Assembly (NCBI GenBank): GCA_029968055.1
Contig: JASCNX010000007.1
Location: 1-64,000 of the forward strand
DNA length: 64,000 nucleotides
Reading direction: 5' to 3'
Origin: Xenophilus aerolatus
Lineage (GTDB): Bacteria > Pseudomonadota > Gammaproteobacteria > Burkholderiales > Burkholderiaceae_C
Under the pieces are notes generated by a model. The model was not told the origin of the DNA and searched no databases. It saw only the letters and a program-made list of their open reading frames with translations. This document shows, piece after piece, positions 45,872 to 55,103 of the stretch (within the stretch, counting starts at the first letter, position 1; every line of letters begins with the position of its first letter). Made by a program: the position numbers and the translations under genes.

Positions 45872-47881
45872 ATGAAACCGAACGATTTCTCGCAGCTGAA
45901 GGTCCTGACCCCGGCCGACTTCTCGCACCGCAGCCCGGTGCGCGAGGAGCGCCACCCGAACTCGGTCACGGCCCCGCCGGTCAACCGCGGCTCGATGACG
46001 CCGCGTCCGTGGCGCGGTTTCTGGAACAGCATCGGCACCGCCCTGTTGCTCAAGCTCGGCGCGGGCGGCCGGCAGGTGGCGCCTGAAGTCGCCAACTTCC
46101 CCAAGCAGCCCTGGGAGCGCGCCGCCAAGCAGCGCCGCGCGGTCTTCATGCTGCTGGCCCTGCTCAGCACGGTGATGGCTTCGACGCTCTTCGCGCAGGT
46201 GCAGCCGGACTACGACAACCTCTGGCTCGAATACGGCCAGATCGGCCTGTACGGCCTCCTGTCGGGCTGGGTCGTGACCGGCTTCGTGACGGCGCTGATG
46301 GGCTTCTATGTCTCCGTGCGCGGTGACAAGCACGCCCTGTCGGCCAAGCAGGTGGCCCATCATCCGATGAACCCCGAGGCGCGCACGGCGATCATCATGC
46401 CGATCTGCAACGAGGACGTCGCCACCGTTTTCGCCGGCCTGCGGGCCACCTGCGAGTCGGTCGCCAACACCGGCCACGCGCAGCAGTTCGACGTCTTCGT
46501 GCTGTCGGACAGCTACAACCCGGACATCGCCAAGGCCGAACGCGCCGCCTGGGAAGACCTGCGCGCCGCCCTGGCCGAGCACCCGAACCAGCCGCAGGTC
46601 GAGGTGTACTACCGCCTGCGCACCCGCCGCACGCACCGCAAGGCCGGCAACGTGGCCGACTTCTGCCGCCGTTGGGGCAAGGACTACCGCTACATGGTCG
46701 TGCTCGACGCCGACTCGGTGATGAGCGGCGACTGCCTGACCTCGATGGTCAAGCTGATGGAAGCCAACCCGAGCGCCGGCATCATCCAGACCGCCACGCA
46801 GGCCATCGGCCACGTGACGCTCCATGCCCGCGCCCAGCAGTTCGCCAGCCGCGTGACCGGCCGTCTGTTCACCCTGGGCATGCAGTTCTGGCAGCTCGGC
46901 GAGTCGCACTACTGGGGCCACAACGCGATCATCCGCGTCGAGCCCTTCATGAAGCACTGCGCGCTGGCGCCGATCAAGGGCACCGGCGGCATGTCAGGCG
47001 GCATCATGTCGCACGACTTCGTCGAGGCCGCGCTGATGCGCCGCGCCGGCTACCACGTGTGGCTGGTGTCCGATCTGGTCGGCAGCTACGAGCAGCAACC
47101 GCCGGACCTGCTGGCCGAACTGCAGCGGGATCGCCGCTGGTGCCAGGGCAACCTGCAGAACGCCCGCCTGATGGCCGAACCCGGCATCGCCCCGGTCCAT
47201 CGTGCGATGTTCGTCACCGGCACCATGGCCTATGTGTCGGCCCCCCTGTGGCTGGCCTTCCTGACCCTGGGCACCGCCCTGTGGCTGACCGGCTCGAGCC
47301 TGGTCGAGCACTGGATGGTGATGCCGATGGAACTGGCCGGCCTGTGGCTGTGGACCCTGTGCCTGCTGTTCCTGCCCCGCATCCTGGGCCTGACCGCCGT
47401 CATCATGCGTGGCGAGCAGAAGCAGTACGGTGGCGTGGCCAGCCTGCTCAAGAGCGCCGTGCTCGAAAGCGCGATGGCGATCGTTCAGGCCCCCGTGCGC
47501 ATGCTGGCCCACTCGCTGTTCGTGGTCGTGGCCCTGACCGGGATCAAGCTGGACTGGAAGTCGCCTCCGCGGGAAGCCGTGGCCGTGCCGTGGCGTGAAG
47601 CCGCCTCGCGCCTGCTGCCCATGAGCGGCATCGTGGCGGCCCTGGGCGTGGCCGTGGCCCTGATCGACGCCAGCGCGCTGGTGTGGCTGATGCCCGTCGC
47701 CCTGCCGCTGCTGCTGGCCATTCCCATGGCCGTCGTGACCAGCCAGATCGCCCTGGGCACCAGCATGCGTGAAGCGAACTTCCTGCTGATCCCCGAGGAA
47801 TCGCGTTCGCCCGCCGTGCTGCGCCGCGCCTGGATGCACGCCGACCGACTGGCACAGCCGAAGTCGCTGCTGGCCAACTGA
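45872..47881 (+). CDS. opgH: Glucans biosynthesis glucosyltransferase OpgH
   Basis: This 669-residue inner-membrane enzyme makes the beta-1,2-linked backbone of osmoregulated periplasmic glucans from UDP-glucose and exports it. The GT2 domain is clear: TAIIMPICNEDVATVFAGLRATCES near residue 170, YMVVLDADSVMSGD (DxD) near 273, and the acceptor-site LQRDRRWCQGN near 417. Membrane helices lie at about residues 90-110 and 120-140 and again in the C-terminal third (LWLAFLTLGTALWL, ELAGLWLWTLCLLFLPRILGL and others). It is shorter than E. coli OpgH (847) at both ends. The partner opgG is not next to it. A good Shine-Dalgarno (AAGAAGGA) precedes 45872. The sigma-54/QseF promoter region upstream suggests control by the qse system. 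Confidence 0.95.
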   Translation: MKPNDFSQLKVLTPADFSHRSPVREERHPNSVTAPPVNRGSMTPRPWRGFWNSIGTALLLKLGAGGRQVAPEVANFPKQPWERAAKQRRAVFMLLALLSTVMASTLFAQVQPDYDNLWLEYGQIGLYGLLSGWVVTGFVTALMGFYVSVRGDKHALSAKQVAHHPMNPEARTAIIMPICNEDVATVFAGLRATCESVANTGHAQQFDVFVLSDSYNPDIAKAERAAWEDLRAALAEHPNQPQVEVYYRLRTRRTHRKAGNVADFCRRWGKDYRYMVVLDADSVMSGDCLTSMVKLMEANPSAGIIQTATQAIGHVTLHARAQQFASRVTGRLFTLGMQFWQLGESHYWGHNAIIRVEPFMKHCALAPIKGTGGMSGGIMSHDFVEAALMRRAGYHVWLVSDLVGSYEQQPPDLLAELQRDRRWCQGNLQNARLMAEPGIAPVHRAMFVTGTMAYVSAPLWLAFLTLGTALWLTGSSLVEHWMVMPMELAGLWLWTLCLLFLPRILGLTAVIMRGEQKQYGGVASLLKSAVLESAMAIVQAPVRMLAHSLFVVVALTGIKLDWKSPPREAVAVPWREAASRLLPMSGIVAALGVAVALIDASALVWLMPVALPLLLAIPMAVVTSQIALGTSMREANFLLIPEESRSPAVLRRAWMHADRLAQPKSLLAN

Positions 47882-47947
47882 GGCGACGCCATCGGATGGC
47901 CCCAGGCGCTCGTCCTGGGGGCGCCCAACCCGATTCGACGCCCAAGG

Positions 47948-47973
47948 AAAAAGCCCGCTCTGGCGGGCTTTTT
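47948..47973. terminator. Bidirectional terminator opgH/ruvA
   Basis: AAAAAGCCCGC, loop TCTG, GCGGGCTTTTT forms an 11-pair stem with T-runs on both strands. It sits between the convergent opgH and ruvA genes. Confidence 0.88.
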
Positions 47974-48016
47974 CTTTGGCTGCTGCGTTCGACGGACCGG
48001 CTTTGACGCTCGAACG

Positions 48017-48598
48017 CTATTTGGCCAACGCCTTGAGCGCCAGCTTGATGCCCTCACTCACACCCACGTCCTTGGGCAAGGTCTTGAGCGTGGCAGCGGC
48101 TTCCTTGTCGCTGTAACCGAGCGCGACCAGTGCCTGCAGGATGTCGGCCTGCGCGTCGCTCGCCGGTTGCGCGGCGCCCGCGGAGGCACCCAGCGCGTCG
48201 CCCAGCTTGCCCTTGAGCTCCAGCAGCAGCCGCTCGGCGGTCTTCTTCCCGATGCCGGGGATCTTGACCAGCCGGCCCGCCTCCTGCAACGACACCGCCT
48301 GCGCCAGCTCGTTCACGCTCATGCCCGAGAGCACCCCCAGCGCTGTACGCGGCCCCACGCCGGCGATCTTGATGAGCTGCCGGAAGGCCGCCCGCTCGTC
48401 CGTCGAACCGAAGCCGTAGAGGATCTGCGCGTCCTCACGCACCACGAAGTGCGTGAGCAGCGACACCTTCTCGCCCACCTGTGGGAGGTTGTAGAAGGTG
48501 CTCATCGGCACGTCGACCTCGTAGCCCACGCCATGGCAGTCGATGACGACCTGGGGGGGATTGCGTTCGGAGAGGGTGCCGGTGAGTTTGCCGATCAT
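48017..48598 (-). CDS. ruvA: Holliday junction helicase subunit RuvA
   Basis: This 193-residue DNA-binding subunit of the RuvABC branch-migration complex has an N-terminal OB-fold domain, [35 protein letters not shown]. The double helix-hairpin-helix region follows ([22 protein letters not shown], then [23 protein letters not shown]) and the C-terminal domain III that binds RuvB ([21 protein letters not shown]). Length fits E. coli RuvA (203). ruvB and ruvC are not in the window. The start at 48598 is three bases after the stop of the secreted protease gene, so it may be co-transcribed with it or use a promoter inside that gene. Confidence 0.97.
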   Translation of the reverse strand: MIGKLTGTLSERNPPQVVIDCHGVGYEVDVPMSTFYNLPQVGEKVSLLTHFVVREDAQILYGFGSTDERAAFRQLIKIAGVGPRTALGVLSGMSVNELAQAVSLQEAGRLVKIPGIGKKTAERLLLELKGKLGDALGASAGAAQPASDAQADILQALVALGYSDKEAAATLKTLPKDVGVSEGIKLALKALAK

Positions 48599-48601
48599 GG
48601 G

Positions 48602-50677
48602 TCAAGGAGATGTCCAGGCGTAATAGCCCACGCCTTCGTACTTGTACTGCGGGTACTTCGACTGAACGTTCTGGGATTCGGTGCTGCTGATGGTATAGAA
48701 GTGGGTCTGCGTGTCCGTGTTGTAGAACCTGTACATCGCGGTCGCCTGATCGTTCGGTGCCAGATAGACGTACCAGCTCACCCCCTCGTAGTTGTACTGG
48801 GGCAGGGTCGCGAGCACGTTGTTTCGCTCGGTCGTGCTCACCGTGTAGAAATGCGCACCGGTCTTGGTGTTGTAGAAGCGGTAGACCGGGGTGTTTGCCG
48901 CAGTTGCGCTGGCCTGGGCGTAGAAGCCAATCCCCTCATAGGTGAACTGCGAGTACTGGGCAATGGTGCTGTCGCGCTCGGTCGCACTCGCAGTGTAGAA
49001 GTGGGTTTGCGTCTTGTTGTTGTACAGGCGATAGATCGGCGTGCGGGCGACGGCTGGCGTCGTCGTCGGCGCCGGCGTTGCAGGCGTGCCCCCGAGCCAC
49101 TGGTAGAGCGCCGCGTTGTACGCCACGTCGAACCGCCCGTAGTAGTCGTTGTCGTTCGGCGCCGCACAGGACGCGAAGCCGCCGTACAACTGGCCGACCA
49201 GGTAAGGCGCGCCGTCGACCGTCTTGAAAAGACCACCTCCGCTGCTGCCTCCCTCGGTGGTGCCCACGCTCCAGTTCACACGAAGGAAGTTGGTGGGCGG
49301 GGCGCTACCGCACCCGCCTGTGCTACGACCATCTGCGGAGAGGCAGTTGGAAGTGGGTCCCGACGATGTGCCTGAGCTGTACTTCTGAAAATCGGCGTCC
49401 GGATGATGGATGCTGAAAACGGGCGTCGTCCCCGACAGCCCGCCGGGCGCCGAGGCGGCATAGCGAACCCCGGCAGGCGGCGCGCCGTTGAGACGCAGAA
49501 AACTCGTGTCGGTCTGGCTGCTGTTGTACAGAAGCGTGGCGCCCGCCTTCGTCTGCGACGCTGCGGAGGCGATGGTCGGGTTGTTGCAGCCGGACGAACG
49601 GTAGAACCAAAAGACCCACAGGCTGCTGGCCGTGGTTTGGGTGGATATGCAATGGTTGGCGGTCAGCAGGTAGGGGGTACCCGACGACTTGTCGTCGTTG
49701 AGCAGCGTGCCGGTGCACGCGTACGGAGTGCTCCCGACGAGGAAGTCCAACTGGGCCACCGATTGCGACGTGGCGCTCACGCCTTGTTCGCCGCTGTAGC
49801 AGTTCACGTCCTGGGTGCACGAGCCTGCAGCCTTCTGCGCGCTGGCGACATCCTTGGCATCGCGGTAGATGTGCGACAGCGCCGGCACCGCCACCTCGAC
49901 CGTGTCGGTCGGCACGCCGGGAGGCACCTCGAATTCAACAGTGATCGCATCGCCGCCCAGGTTGGGCGACCACCAGGTGTGTGCATCCTCGCCGGTGTCA
50001 CCAGCGTCGAGGTTCCGCTGGATCGCGGCCTGGATTTCCTGCGCCGCCACCTGGTAAGCCTGGCTGCTGCCATCGGCGTGGAAACGCACCAGCCCGCCGA
50101 GCGGCAGGCTGTAGACCCGCAAGCCGACGCGCACGCCGAGTGCGCCTTCGGACTGAAAGCGCAACGACGCCACCTTGCCCCCGCGCTGCGAGGTCTTCCA
50201 GTCGAGTGCGGCTGCAACTTTCGCCTTGTCGGCCGTGTCGGCCAGGGCTCGGCCCTGACCGATGCGCACCGGCACCGGACCGCTCGCCGCGGCTTTCTGG
50301 ACCGACACCTCGCCGGCCGGCAGGACGCCAAGGCGAATGAGCCGGGCAGCGGGTGCCTCGGTGGCATCGTGGCGCACGAAGGGGCTGACATCAGCTTTCT
50401 GCGTACCGTCGCTGGTCCAGCCCTCGATCAGGTGGGTCGGCGCCGCCGCAGCAGCCGGGGCAGCCCGAGTGCTTTCGGGCGCTGCTGCAGCGGAGGGGGC
50501 CGACGTCGAGGAGACGACCGCGGACTCGACCGGCTTGGCCTGTGCTGCAGATCCCGACACCGCCGACTCCGCGGTGGCCGTCGAAGAGCCACCGGCGCCG
50601 CCAGATCCTCCCCCGCACCCCGCCAGCGCCAATACGGCAGCCAACCCGACCGCCAACCACCCCCTGCCTGTATGCAT
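48602..50677 (-). CDS. Secreted trypsin-like serine protease lipoprotein with DUF5648 repeats
   Basis: This is a 691-residue exported protein. The signal peptide has a lipobox (VLALAGC at about residue 21) and a Ser/Ala/Pro-rich low-complexity stretch to residue 80. A poorly known N-terminal domain follows, then a trypsin-like domain with the triad: His in LLTANHCIST, Asp in SQTDTSFLRL and Ser in TEGGSSGGGLF. The C-terminal 145 residues form three repeats of about 48 residues that begin YR(L/F)YN and contain THFYT/AHFYT and YEG(I/V), matching DUF5648; these may bind glycans or surfaces. Cys-rich loops in the protease domain suggest disulfides. Possible secreted lysyl-endopeptidase relative. 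Transcribed divergently from phoH. Confidence 0.9.
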   Translation of the reverse strand: MHTGRGWLAVGLAAVLALAGCGGGSGGAGGSSTATAESAVSGSAAQAKPVESAVVSSTSAPSAAAAPESTRAAPAAAAAPTHLIEGWTSDGTQKADVSPFVRHDATEAPAARLIRLGVLPAGEVSVQKAAASGPVPVRIGQGRALADTADKAKVAAALDWKTSQRGGKVASLRFQSEGALGVRVGLRVYSLPLGGLVRFHADGSSQAYQVAAQEIQAAIQRNLDAGDTGEDAHTWWSPNLGGDAITVEFEVPPGVPTDTVEVAVPALSHIYRDAKDVASAQKAAGSCTQDVNCYSGEQGVSATSQSVAQLDFLVGSTPYACTGTLLNDDKSSGTPYLLTANHCISTQTTASSLWVFWFYRSSGCNNPTIASAASQTKAGATLLYNSSQTDTSFLRLNGAPPAGVRYAASAPGGLSGTTPVFSIHHPDADFQKYSSGTSSGPTSNCLSADGRSTGGCGSAPPTNFLRVNWSVGTTEGGSSGGGLFKTVDGAPYLVGQLYGGFASCAAPNDNDYYGRFDVAYNAALYQWLGGTPATPAPTTTPAVARTPIYRLYNNKTQTHFYTASATERDSTIAQYSQFTYEGIGFYAQASATAANTPVYRFYNTKTGAHFYTVSTTERNNVLATLPQYNYEGVSWYVYLAPNDQATAMYRFYNTDTQTHFYTISSTESQNVQSKYPQYKYEGVGYYAWTSP

Positions 50678-50842
50678 GTTCGCTCCCGAAATTCATCGAC
50701 AAGCAAGCATTCTGCGGCACGAAACAGCTTCTTACATACGACCGTCGCGGGATCGCGACGCAGTGCGCAATGCTTCACGCCACGGCGGCGGCGCCAGTTG
50801 CCTATCATGCGCGGTCCGCCCGCCCATCACCGCGTCCTTCCC

Positions 50843-51784
50843 TTGCTCCTCCGCCACACCTTCACCCCTCCCAACAACACCCGCCTGGCCCACCTGTGCG
50901 GCCCGCTGGATGCGCACCTGCGGCAGATCGAGGACGCGCTGGACGTGAAGATCGCCCACCGGCACGAGGCATTCAAGGTCGACGGGCCCAAGGCCAAGGC
51001 CGAGCGGGCCATGGAGACGCTGCAGGCGCTCTACGAGATCGCGCAACGGCCGATCGACGCGGCGGTGGTGCAGCTCACACTGGCCGGCGACAGCAGCATG
51101 GCCGAGGACGAGGACGGCGCGATGACGCTGGCCACGCGGCGCGCCAACCTGCGCGCCCGCACGCCCAACCAGAGCGTCTACCTCGACAACATCGCCAACC
51201 ACGACATCACCTTCGGCATCGGTCCGGCGGGCACCGGCAAGACCTACCTGGCCGTGGCCTGCGCGGTCGACGCGCTGGAGCGCTCGTCCGTCCAGCGCAT
51301 CGTGCTCACCCGCCCGGCGGTGGAGGCGGGTGAACGCCTGGGCTTCCTGCCGGGCGACCTGACGCAGAAGGTCGACCCCTACCTTCGCCCGCTGTACGAC
51401 GCGCTCTACGACCTGATGGGCTTCGAGAAGGTGGCCAAGGCTTTCGAGCGCAACGCACTGGAGATCGCGCCGCTGGCCTTCATGCGCGGACGCACGCTGA
51501 ACAACGCCTTCGTGATCCTTGACGAGGCGCAGAACACCACGCCCGAGCAGATGAAGATGTTCCTCACGCGCATCGGCTTCGGCAGCAAGTGCGTGGTGAC
51601 GGGCGACGTGAGCCAGATCGATCTTCCCAAGACGCAGACCAGCGGCCTGATCGACGCCGAGCGCGTGCTCAAGCGTGTGCAGGGCCTGGCGTTCACGCAC
51701 TTCCACAGCGGCGACGTGGTGCGTCATCCGCTGGTGGCGCGCATCGTCGATGCCTACGACGCCAATGGCAAGCGGACACGCTGA
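50843..51784 (+). CDS. phoH: PhoH-like ATPase
   Basis: This is a 313-residue cytoplasmic P-loop protein of the PhoH family. [20 protein letters not shown] is the family N-terminus, followed by a KH-like part ([22 protein letters not shown]). The ATPase core has [18 protein letters not shown] (Walker A) near residue 132, [38 protein letters not shown] (Walker B) and [12 protein letters not shown]. Two starts are possible: ATG 50807, which lies inside a -10-like TATCAT, or TTG 50843, which gives the usual N-terminus [10 protein letters not shown] prefer 50843. ybeY follows 83 bases later, the common phoH-ybeY arrangement linked to rRNA processing. Confidence 0.93.
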   Translation: MLLRHTFTPPNNTRLAHLCGPLDAHLRQIEDALDVKIAHRHEAFKVDGPKAKAERAMETLQALYEIAQRPIDAAVVQLTLAGDSSMAEDEDGAMTLATRRANLRARTPNQSVYLDNIANHDITFGIGPAGTGKTYLAVACAVDALERSSVQRIVLTRPAVEAGERLGFLPGDLTQKVDPYLRPLYDALYDLMGFEKVAKAFERNALEIAPLAFMRGRTLNNAFVILDEAQNTTPEQMKMFLTRIGFGSKCVVTGDVSQIDLPKTQTSGLIDAERVLKRVQGLAFTHFHSGDVVRHPLVARIVDAYDANGKRTR

Positions 51785-51867
51785 GGTGGTCGCGCCGGAC
51801 TGGGCGACGGCCGGCGCGCCACAGACAGGCGCCGTGGCCCACTTGCGCACGAGGGCCTGCTGACGCC

Positions 51868-52329
51868 ATGGCGCTGCCCGAGCTTTCGCTGTCCTTGCAG
51901 TTCGGCCGCTTCGATGGCCTTGCCCGGCATCGCGCCGCGCTGGCCCGGCACCGCGTGGCGCGCTGCATCCGCCATGCGCTGGCGCTGCCCGGCGAGCTGA
52001 CGGTGCGCATCGTCGACGCCGAGGAAGGCCAGCGGTTGAACCGCGAATTCCGCGGCAAGGACTACGCCACCAACGTGCTGACCTTCGACTACACACAGTC
52101 GCCCGTGGTCATGGCCGACCTGGTCCTGTGCGCGCCCGTGGTTGCGCAAGAGGCCAAGGACCTTCGTGCCACGCTGGCCGACCACTACGCCCATCTGCTG
52201 GTGCACGGCACGCTGCATGCCCAGGGCTGGGACCATGAGACCGGCGACGCCGATGCCGAGGCGATGGAAGCGCGCGAGATCGAGATCCTCGCCGGCCTGG
52301 GCGTGCGCAACCCCTACCGCCGGCGCTGA
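51868..52329 (+). CDS. ybeY: Endoribonuclease YbeY
   Basis: This 153-residue zinc-dependent RNase takes part in 16S rRNA 3'-end maturation and 70S quality control. The metal-binding motif is [19 protein letters not shown] near residue 110, with the three histidines of HGxLHxxGx[21 protein letters not shown] is also conserved. Length matches the family (155). The start at 51868 was chosen by position; the frame extends upstream through the end of phoH. It is the second gene of phoH-ybeY and ends 40 bases before the convergent dtd gene. Confidence 0.95.
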   Translation: MALPELSLSLQFGRFDGLARHRAALARHRVARCIRHALALPGELTVRIVDAEEGQRLNREFRGKDYATNVLTFDYTQSPVVMADLVLCAPVVAQEAKDLRATLADHYAHLLVHGTLHAQGWDHETGDADAEAMEAREIEILAGLGVRNPYRRR

Positions 52330-52369
52330 CCGCCCGGCACCGACCCGCCGCCAAGACCGCTCGGCGCAG

Positions 52370-52900
52370 CTAGGAAATCTGCAGCGCGATGGTGACCGGC
52401 CCGTCATTCACCAGGTGCACCTTCATGTCGGCCGCGAAGATGCCCGTCGCCACCTCGGGGTGCGCCGCGCGCGCGTCGGCCACGAAGAGGTCATAAAGCC
52501 GGCGGCCCTCGTCCGGCGGTGCCGCGCCGGTGAAGCTGGGCCGGTTGCCTCCGCTCACGTCGGCCGCCAGGGTGAACTGGCTCACCAGAAGCAGGCCGCC
52601 GCCGACGTCCTGCACGCTGCGGTTCATCTTGCCCGAACTGACAGCCCCCCGGATCGCCACTGCGTGTGCTTCGCCACCCCCCGCGGGGGAGGAGCTGTCG
52701 CCTTGGGGCGGCCCGGCGGCGACAGCCTCGTCACTGAAGATCCGCAGCTTCAGCATCTTGGCCAGCAGGCGCTTGCCGGCAGCCTCGGTGTCGCCTCGCT
52801 CGGCGCACACCAGCACCAGCAGCCCGTGGCCGATGCGACCGACCACCTCGCCACCGACCTCCACGCGCGCCTCGCTCACGCGCTGCAGCACGGCCTTCAT
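52370..52900 (-). CDS. dtd: D-aminoacyl-tRNA deacylase Dtd with repeat insertion
   Basis: This 176-residue enzyme frees D-amino acids from mischarged tRNA. The N-terminus is [20 protein letters not shown]. The active-site strand [27 protein letters not shown] and the C-terminal cross-subunit [10 protein letters not shown] (GP-motif) are intact. Between RIFSDEA and GKMNRSVQD, normally adjacent, lie 27 extra residues (about 71-97), caused by an 81-bp DNA insertion that preserves frame and carries 7-base direct repeats. Without it the protein would be about 149 residues, the normal size. The extra loop lies away from the catalytic motifs, so activity may survive. The start overlaps the stop of the CDF gene (ATGA). 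Confidence 0.93.
   Translation of the reverse strand: MKAVLQRVSEARVEVGGEVVGRIGHGLLVLVCAERGDTEAAGKRLLAKMLKLRIFSDEAVAAGPPQGDSSSPAGGGEAHAVAIRGAVSSGKMNRSVQDVGGGLLLVSQFTLAADVSGGNRPSFTGAAPPDEGRRLYDLFVADARAAHPEVATGIFAADMKVHLVNDGPVTIALQIS
52640..52727. mobile_element. 81-bp GC-rich repeat inserted in dtd, with target duplication
   Basis: GACAGCC occurs at 52640-52646 and 52721-52727, bracketing a sequence absent from normal dtd genes. The insert has CCCCCGCGGGGG and GGCGGCCCGG blocks, like a common GC-rich intergenic repeat of Comamonadaceae that I recall. It looks like a short non-autonomous element with a 7-bp target duplication; 81 bases is a multiple of three, so the frame holds. Confidence 0.65.
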
Positions 52901-53832
52901 GGCGGGCCGCCGGCCGACGCATCGACCCGCGCATGGCCGTCGAGTTGCACCGAGCGCGCCTCCATGGTCAGCGGCAGCAGCTGCAGCGTCACGCGCAGAC
53001 CGGGCACGGCATCCATCAGCGCCTGCTCCACGCCATCGCGCAAGGCGGCCGCGCGCTGGAGCGACCAGTCGCCTGGCACATGCATGTGCAGGTCAGCGAA
53101 GCGTCGCTGGCCGGCCCGGCGCGTGACGATGTCGTCGAAGCGCAGTTGCGGCCCCTCGGGCACCCGGGCGACGAAGCGTGCGAGCGCGGCGTGCAGGGCC
53201 TCCTGGGCCTCCGGCTCCAGCGCCTGGTCCATCAGCCCCTGGCTCGAGCGCCAGACGAGGTGCGCTCCTTCGCGCACGATGTTCAGCGCCACGCCCAGCG
53301 CCAGCGCCGAGTCCAGCCACAGCCAACCCGTTGCCAGAACGGCGAGCAGCCCGACGACCACGGCGGCCGAAGTCCACACGTCCGCCATCAGGTGGCGGCC
53401 GTCGGCCTCCAGCGCGATCGAACGGTGCGTCTTTGCGGCGCGGAAGAGCATGAAAGCCAGACCCGCGTTGAAGGCCGAACTCACGACCGACAGTGCCAGG
53501 CCCCAGCCCAGTTTTTCCAGTGGATGGGGGTGGACCAGGCGGTCGATGGCGGCCCAGCCGATCGCTACCGCGGCACCGATGATCAGGATGCCCTCGAAGC
53601 CGGAGGAGAAGTACTCCGCCTTGTGGTGGCCGTACGGATGCTCGTCGTCCGCCGGACGGGTGGCGATGGTCACCATGCCGAGCGCGAACACCGCGCTCGC
53701 CAGGTTGACGAAGGACTCCATCGCATCGGAAATCAGGCCCATCGAATGCGTGATGTAACCGGCCCAGCCCTTGAGCAGGATGGTCAGCAGCGCGACGGCC
53801 ACGGACAGGCGCAGCAGCGCTTTCGGGCTCAT
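52897..53832 (-). CDS. Cation diffusion facilitator transporter
   Basis: This 311-residue inner-membrane proton antiporter belongs to the CDF family, which exports zinc, iron, cobalt or manganese. Conserved parts are [21 protein letters not shown] (helix 2 metal site), [21 protein letters not shown], and [20 protein letters not shown], where HLMAD is the HxxxD pair of helix 5. Six membrane helices fit the spacing. A cytoplasmic C-terminal domain (from about residue 215) contains [11 protein letters not shown]. Metal specificity cannot be read reliably; the SDAxES first site, rather than HxxxD, is common in iron/manganese-type members. The start at 53832 is the family N-terminus; upstream frame is intergenic. 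Its stop overlaps the dtd start. Confidence 0.92.
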   Translation of the reverse strand: MSPKALLRLSVAVALLTILLKGWAGYITHSMGLISDAMESFVNLASAVFALGMVTIATRPADDEHPYGHHKAEYFSSGFEGILIIGAAVAIGWAAIDRLVHPHPLEKLGWGLALSVVSSAFNAGLAFMLFRAAKTHRSIALEADGRHLMADVWTSAAVVVGLLAVLATGWLWLDSALALGVALNIVREGAHLVWRSSQGLMDQALEPEAQEALHAALARFVARVPEGPQLRFDDIVTRRAGQRRFADLHMHVPGDWSLQRAAALRDGVEQALMDAVPGLRVTLQLLPLTMEARSVQLDGHARVDASAGGPP

Positions 53833-53966
53833 GGCACTGCGGGGGGTGGGCGTGGGAGCGGACGGCACGGCGGGCGATATGACGGGGGACAGGCGGCGGA
53901 TTATCCGGTCCCCGGACACGCCTCGCGTACCATTGCGCCCCTCTCGGCTTCCCCTGGAGACATCGC

Positions 53967-54488
53967 ATGTCTTTCCGCCCGATGCCCGGCCTCGCTGTCT
54001 GCGCATTGGCCTTGGCCAATGCGACGGCCGGGGCGCAGACAGCGCCCCCGGCCCCCACGGTGACGGCCCTGCCCGCAGTGGCCGCGCCTGCACCTGCGGC
54101 CGACGCCCATGCCGGCTTCATCAAGTCCGTGCAAGGTGACGTCCATGTGCTCAGCGCCGGTGGCGACACACGCCTTGCCAGGCCGGGCGACCGCGTCTCG
54201 CCCATCGATCGCATCTCCACCGGCCCGGCCAGTGCGGCCAGCCTGGTGCTGCGCGACGGCACGGCGCTGGTCCTCGGCCCCGATTCGCGCCTGGACCTCA
54301 AGCAGTTCCATTTCGACTCGACCACGCAGGACGGGGGGCTGCTCGTCTCGCTGCTGCGGGGATCGCTGCGCATGGTTAGCGGCCTGATCGGCAAGACCAA
54401 CCCCGACGCGGTGCGCGTCGACACGCAGACCGCCACCATCGGCATCCGCGGCACGGACTTCATCGTCACGGCCGACGCCCAGCCGTGA
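53967..54488 (+). CDS. FecR-domain periplasmic protein
   Basis: This is a 173-residue exported protein. A signal peptide (PGLAVCALALANATAGAQ) is followed by an Ala/Pro-rich linker to residue 48. The FecR domain follows: AGFIKSVQGDVHVLSAGGDTRLARPGDRVSPIDRISTGPASAASLVLRDGTALVLGPDSRLDL, then VRVDTQTATIGIRGTDFIVT. The last motif is the one seen in FecR domains of secreted, non-ECF types. No sigma factor or TonB receptor gene is nearby, so it is probably not a surface-signalling anti-sigma factor. The stop overlaps the start of the OmpA-like lipoprotein gene (TGATG), suggesting a cell-envelope pair. Confidence 0.87.
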   Translation: MSFRPMPGLAVCALALANATAGAQTAPPAPTVTALPAVAAPAPAADAHAGFIKSVQGDVHVLSAGGDTRLARPGDRVSPIDRISTGPASAASLVLRDGTALVLGPDSRLDLKQFHFDSTTQDGGLLVSLLRGSLRMVSGLIGKTNPDAVRVDTQTATIGIRGTDFIVTADAQP

Positions 54489-55099
54489 TGACGATCCGCC
54501 GCCGAATCGCCTTCTGGGCAGGCTGCGCGCTCGCCGTGTTGCTGGCCGCGTGTTCCACACCGGCGACACGGGTGGTGCTGCTGCCGCAGGCCGATGGCCG
54601 GCCCTCGGCCGTTGTGGTGCGGACCAAGGGCGGCGAGCAGACGCTCGACAAGCCCTACCAGCGCGCCACGGCCGCCGCGGGCGCCACCGGCGCGCCTGCG
54701 GTCGATGCTGCCGACCCGCTCCAGGTCCGCAGGGACAACGCAACCCTGTTCGACCTGATGCCGCCGGGCCCCCAGCGCTACACCGTGTACTTCGACGCCG
54801 GCGGCACGGTACTGACCGAAGCCTCGCAACGCGAGGTGCAGGAGATGCTGGCCGCTGCAGCTGCCCGGCCGGGCGCCGACATCGTGGTCACCGGGCACAC
54901 CGACACCGTTGGTTCCGGTCCGCAGAACGACCAGCTCTCGCGCCGGCGGGCCGAGGAGTTGCGGCAGCTCCTGATTCAGCGCGGCTTCCCGGCACAGCGC
55001 ATCGAGGCCGCGGGCCGGGGCGAGCGGGAGCTGGCAGTGCCGACGGCCGACGAGGTCGACGAGCCGCGCAACCGGCGGGTGACGATCGAAGTGCGCTGA
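54488..55099 (+). CDS. OmpA-family lipoprotein
   Basis: This is a 203-residue lipoprotein. The lipobox LLAAC is near residue 20. From about residue 95 an OmpA-like peptidoglycan-binding domain runs to the end: RYTVYFDAGGTVLTEASQREVQEML, IVVTGHTDTVGSGPQNDQLSRRRAEELRQLLIQRGF, then AAGRGERELAVPTADEVDEPRNRRVTIEVR. The key Asp (GHTDT) and the two Arg near SRRRAE and NRRV are present. It should anchor the outer membrane to peptidoglycan. The ATG at 54488 overlaps the FecR gene stop; a GTG one codon earlier is in frame. It converges with tyrS (4 bases). Confidence 0.93.
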   Translation: MTIRRRIAFWAGCALAVLLAACSTPATRVVLLPQADGRPSAVVVRTKGGEQTLDKPYQRATAAAGATGAPAVDAADPLQVRRDNATLFDLMPPGPQRYTVYFDAGGTVLTEASQREVQEMLAAAAARPGADIVVTGHTDTVGSGPQNDQLSRRRAEELRQLLIQRGFPAQRIEAAGRGERELAVPTADEVDEPRNRRVTIEVR

Positions 55100-55103
55100 T
55101 GCG

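Noticed and set aside
48602-49035. Tandem repeats considered as a CRISPR or satellite array
   Set aside because: They are protein-level DUF5648 repeats within one reading frame, diverged in DNA and not separated by spacers.
53967-55099. FecR gene considered as part of an iron-siderophore surface signalling system tied to the NRPS operon
   Set aside because: No ECF sigma factor or TonB receptor is adjacent and the synthases lack siderophore-type domains, so this link is unsupported.
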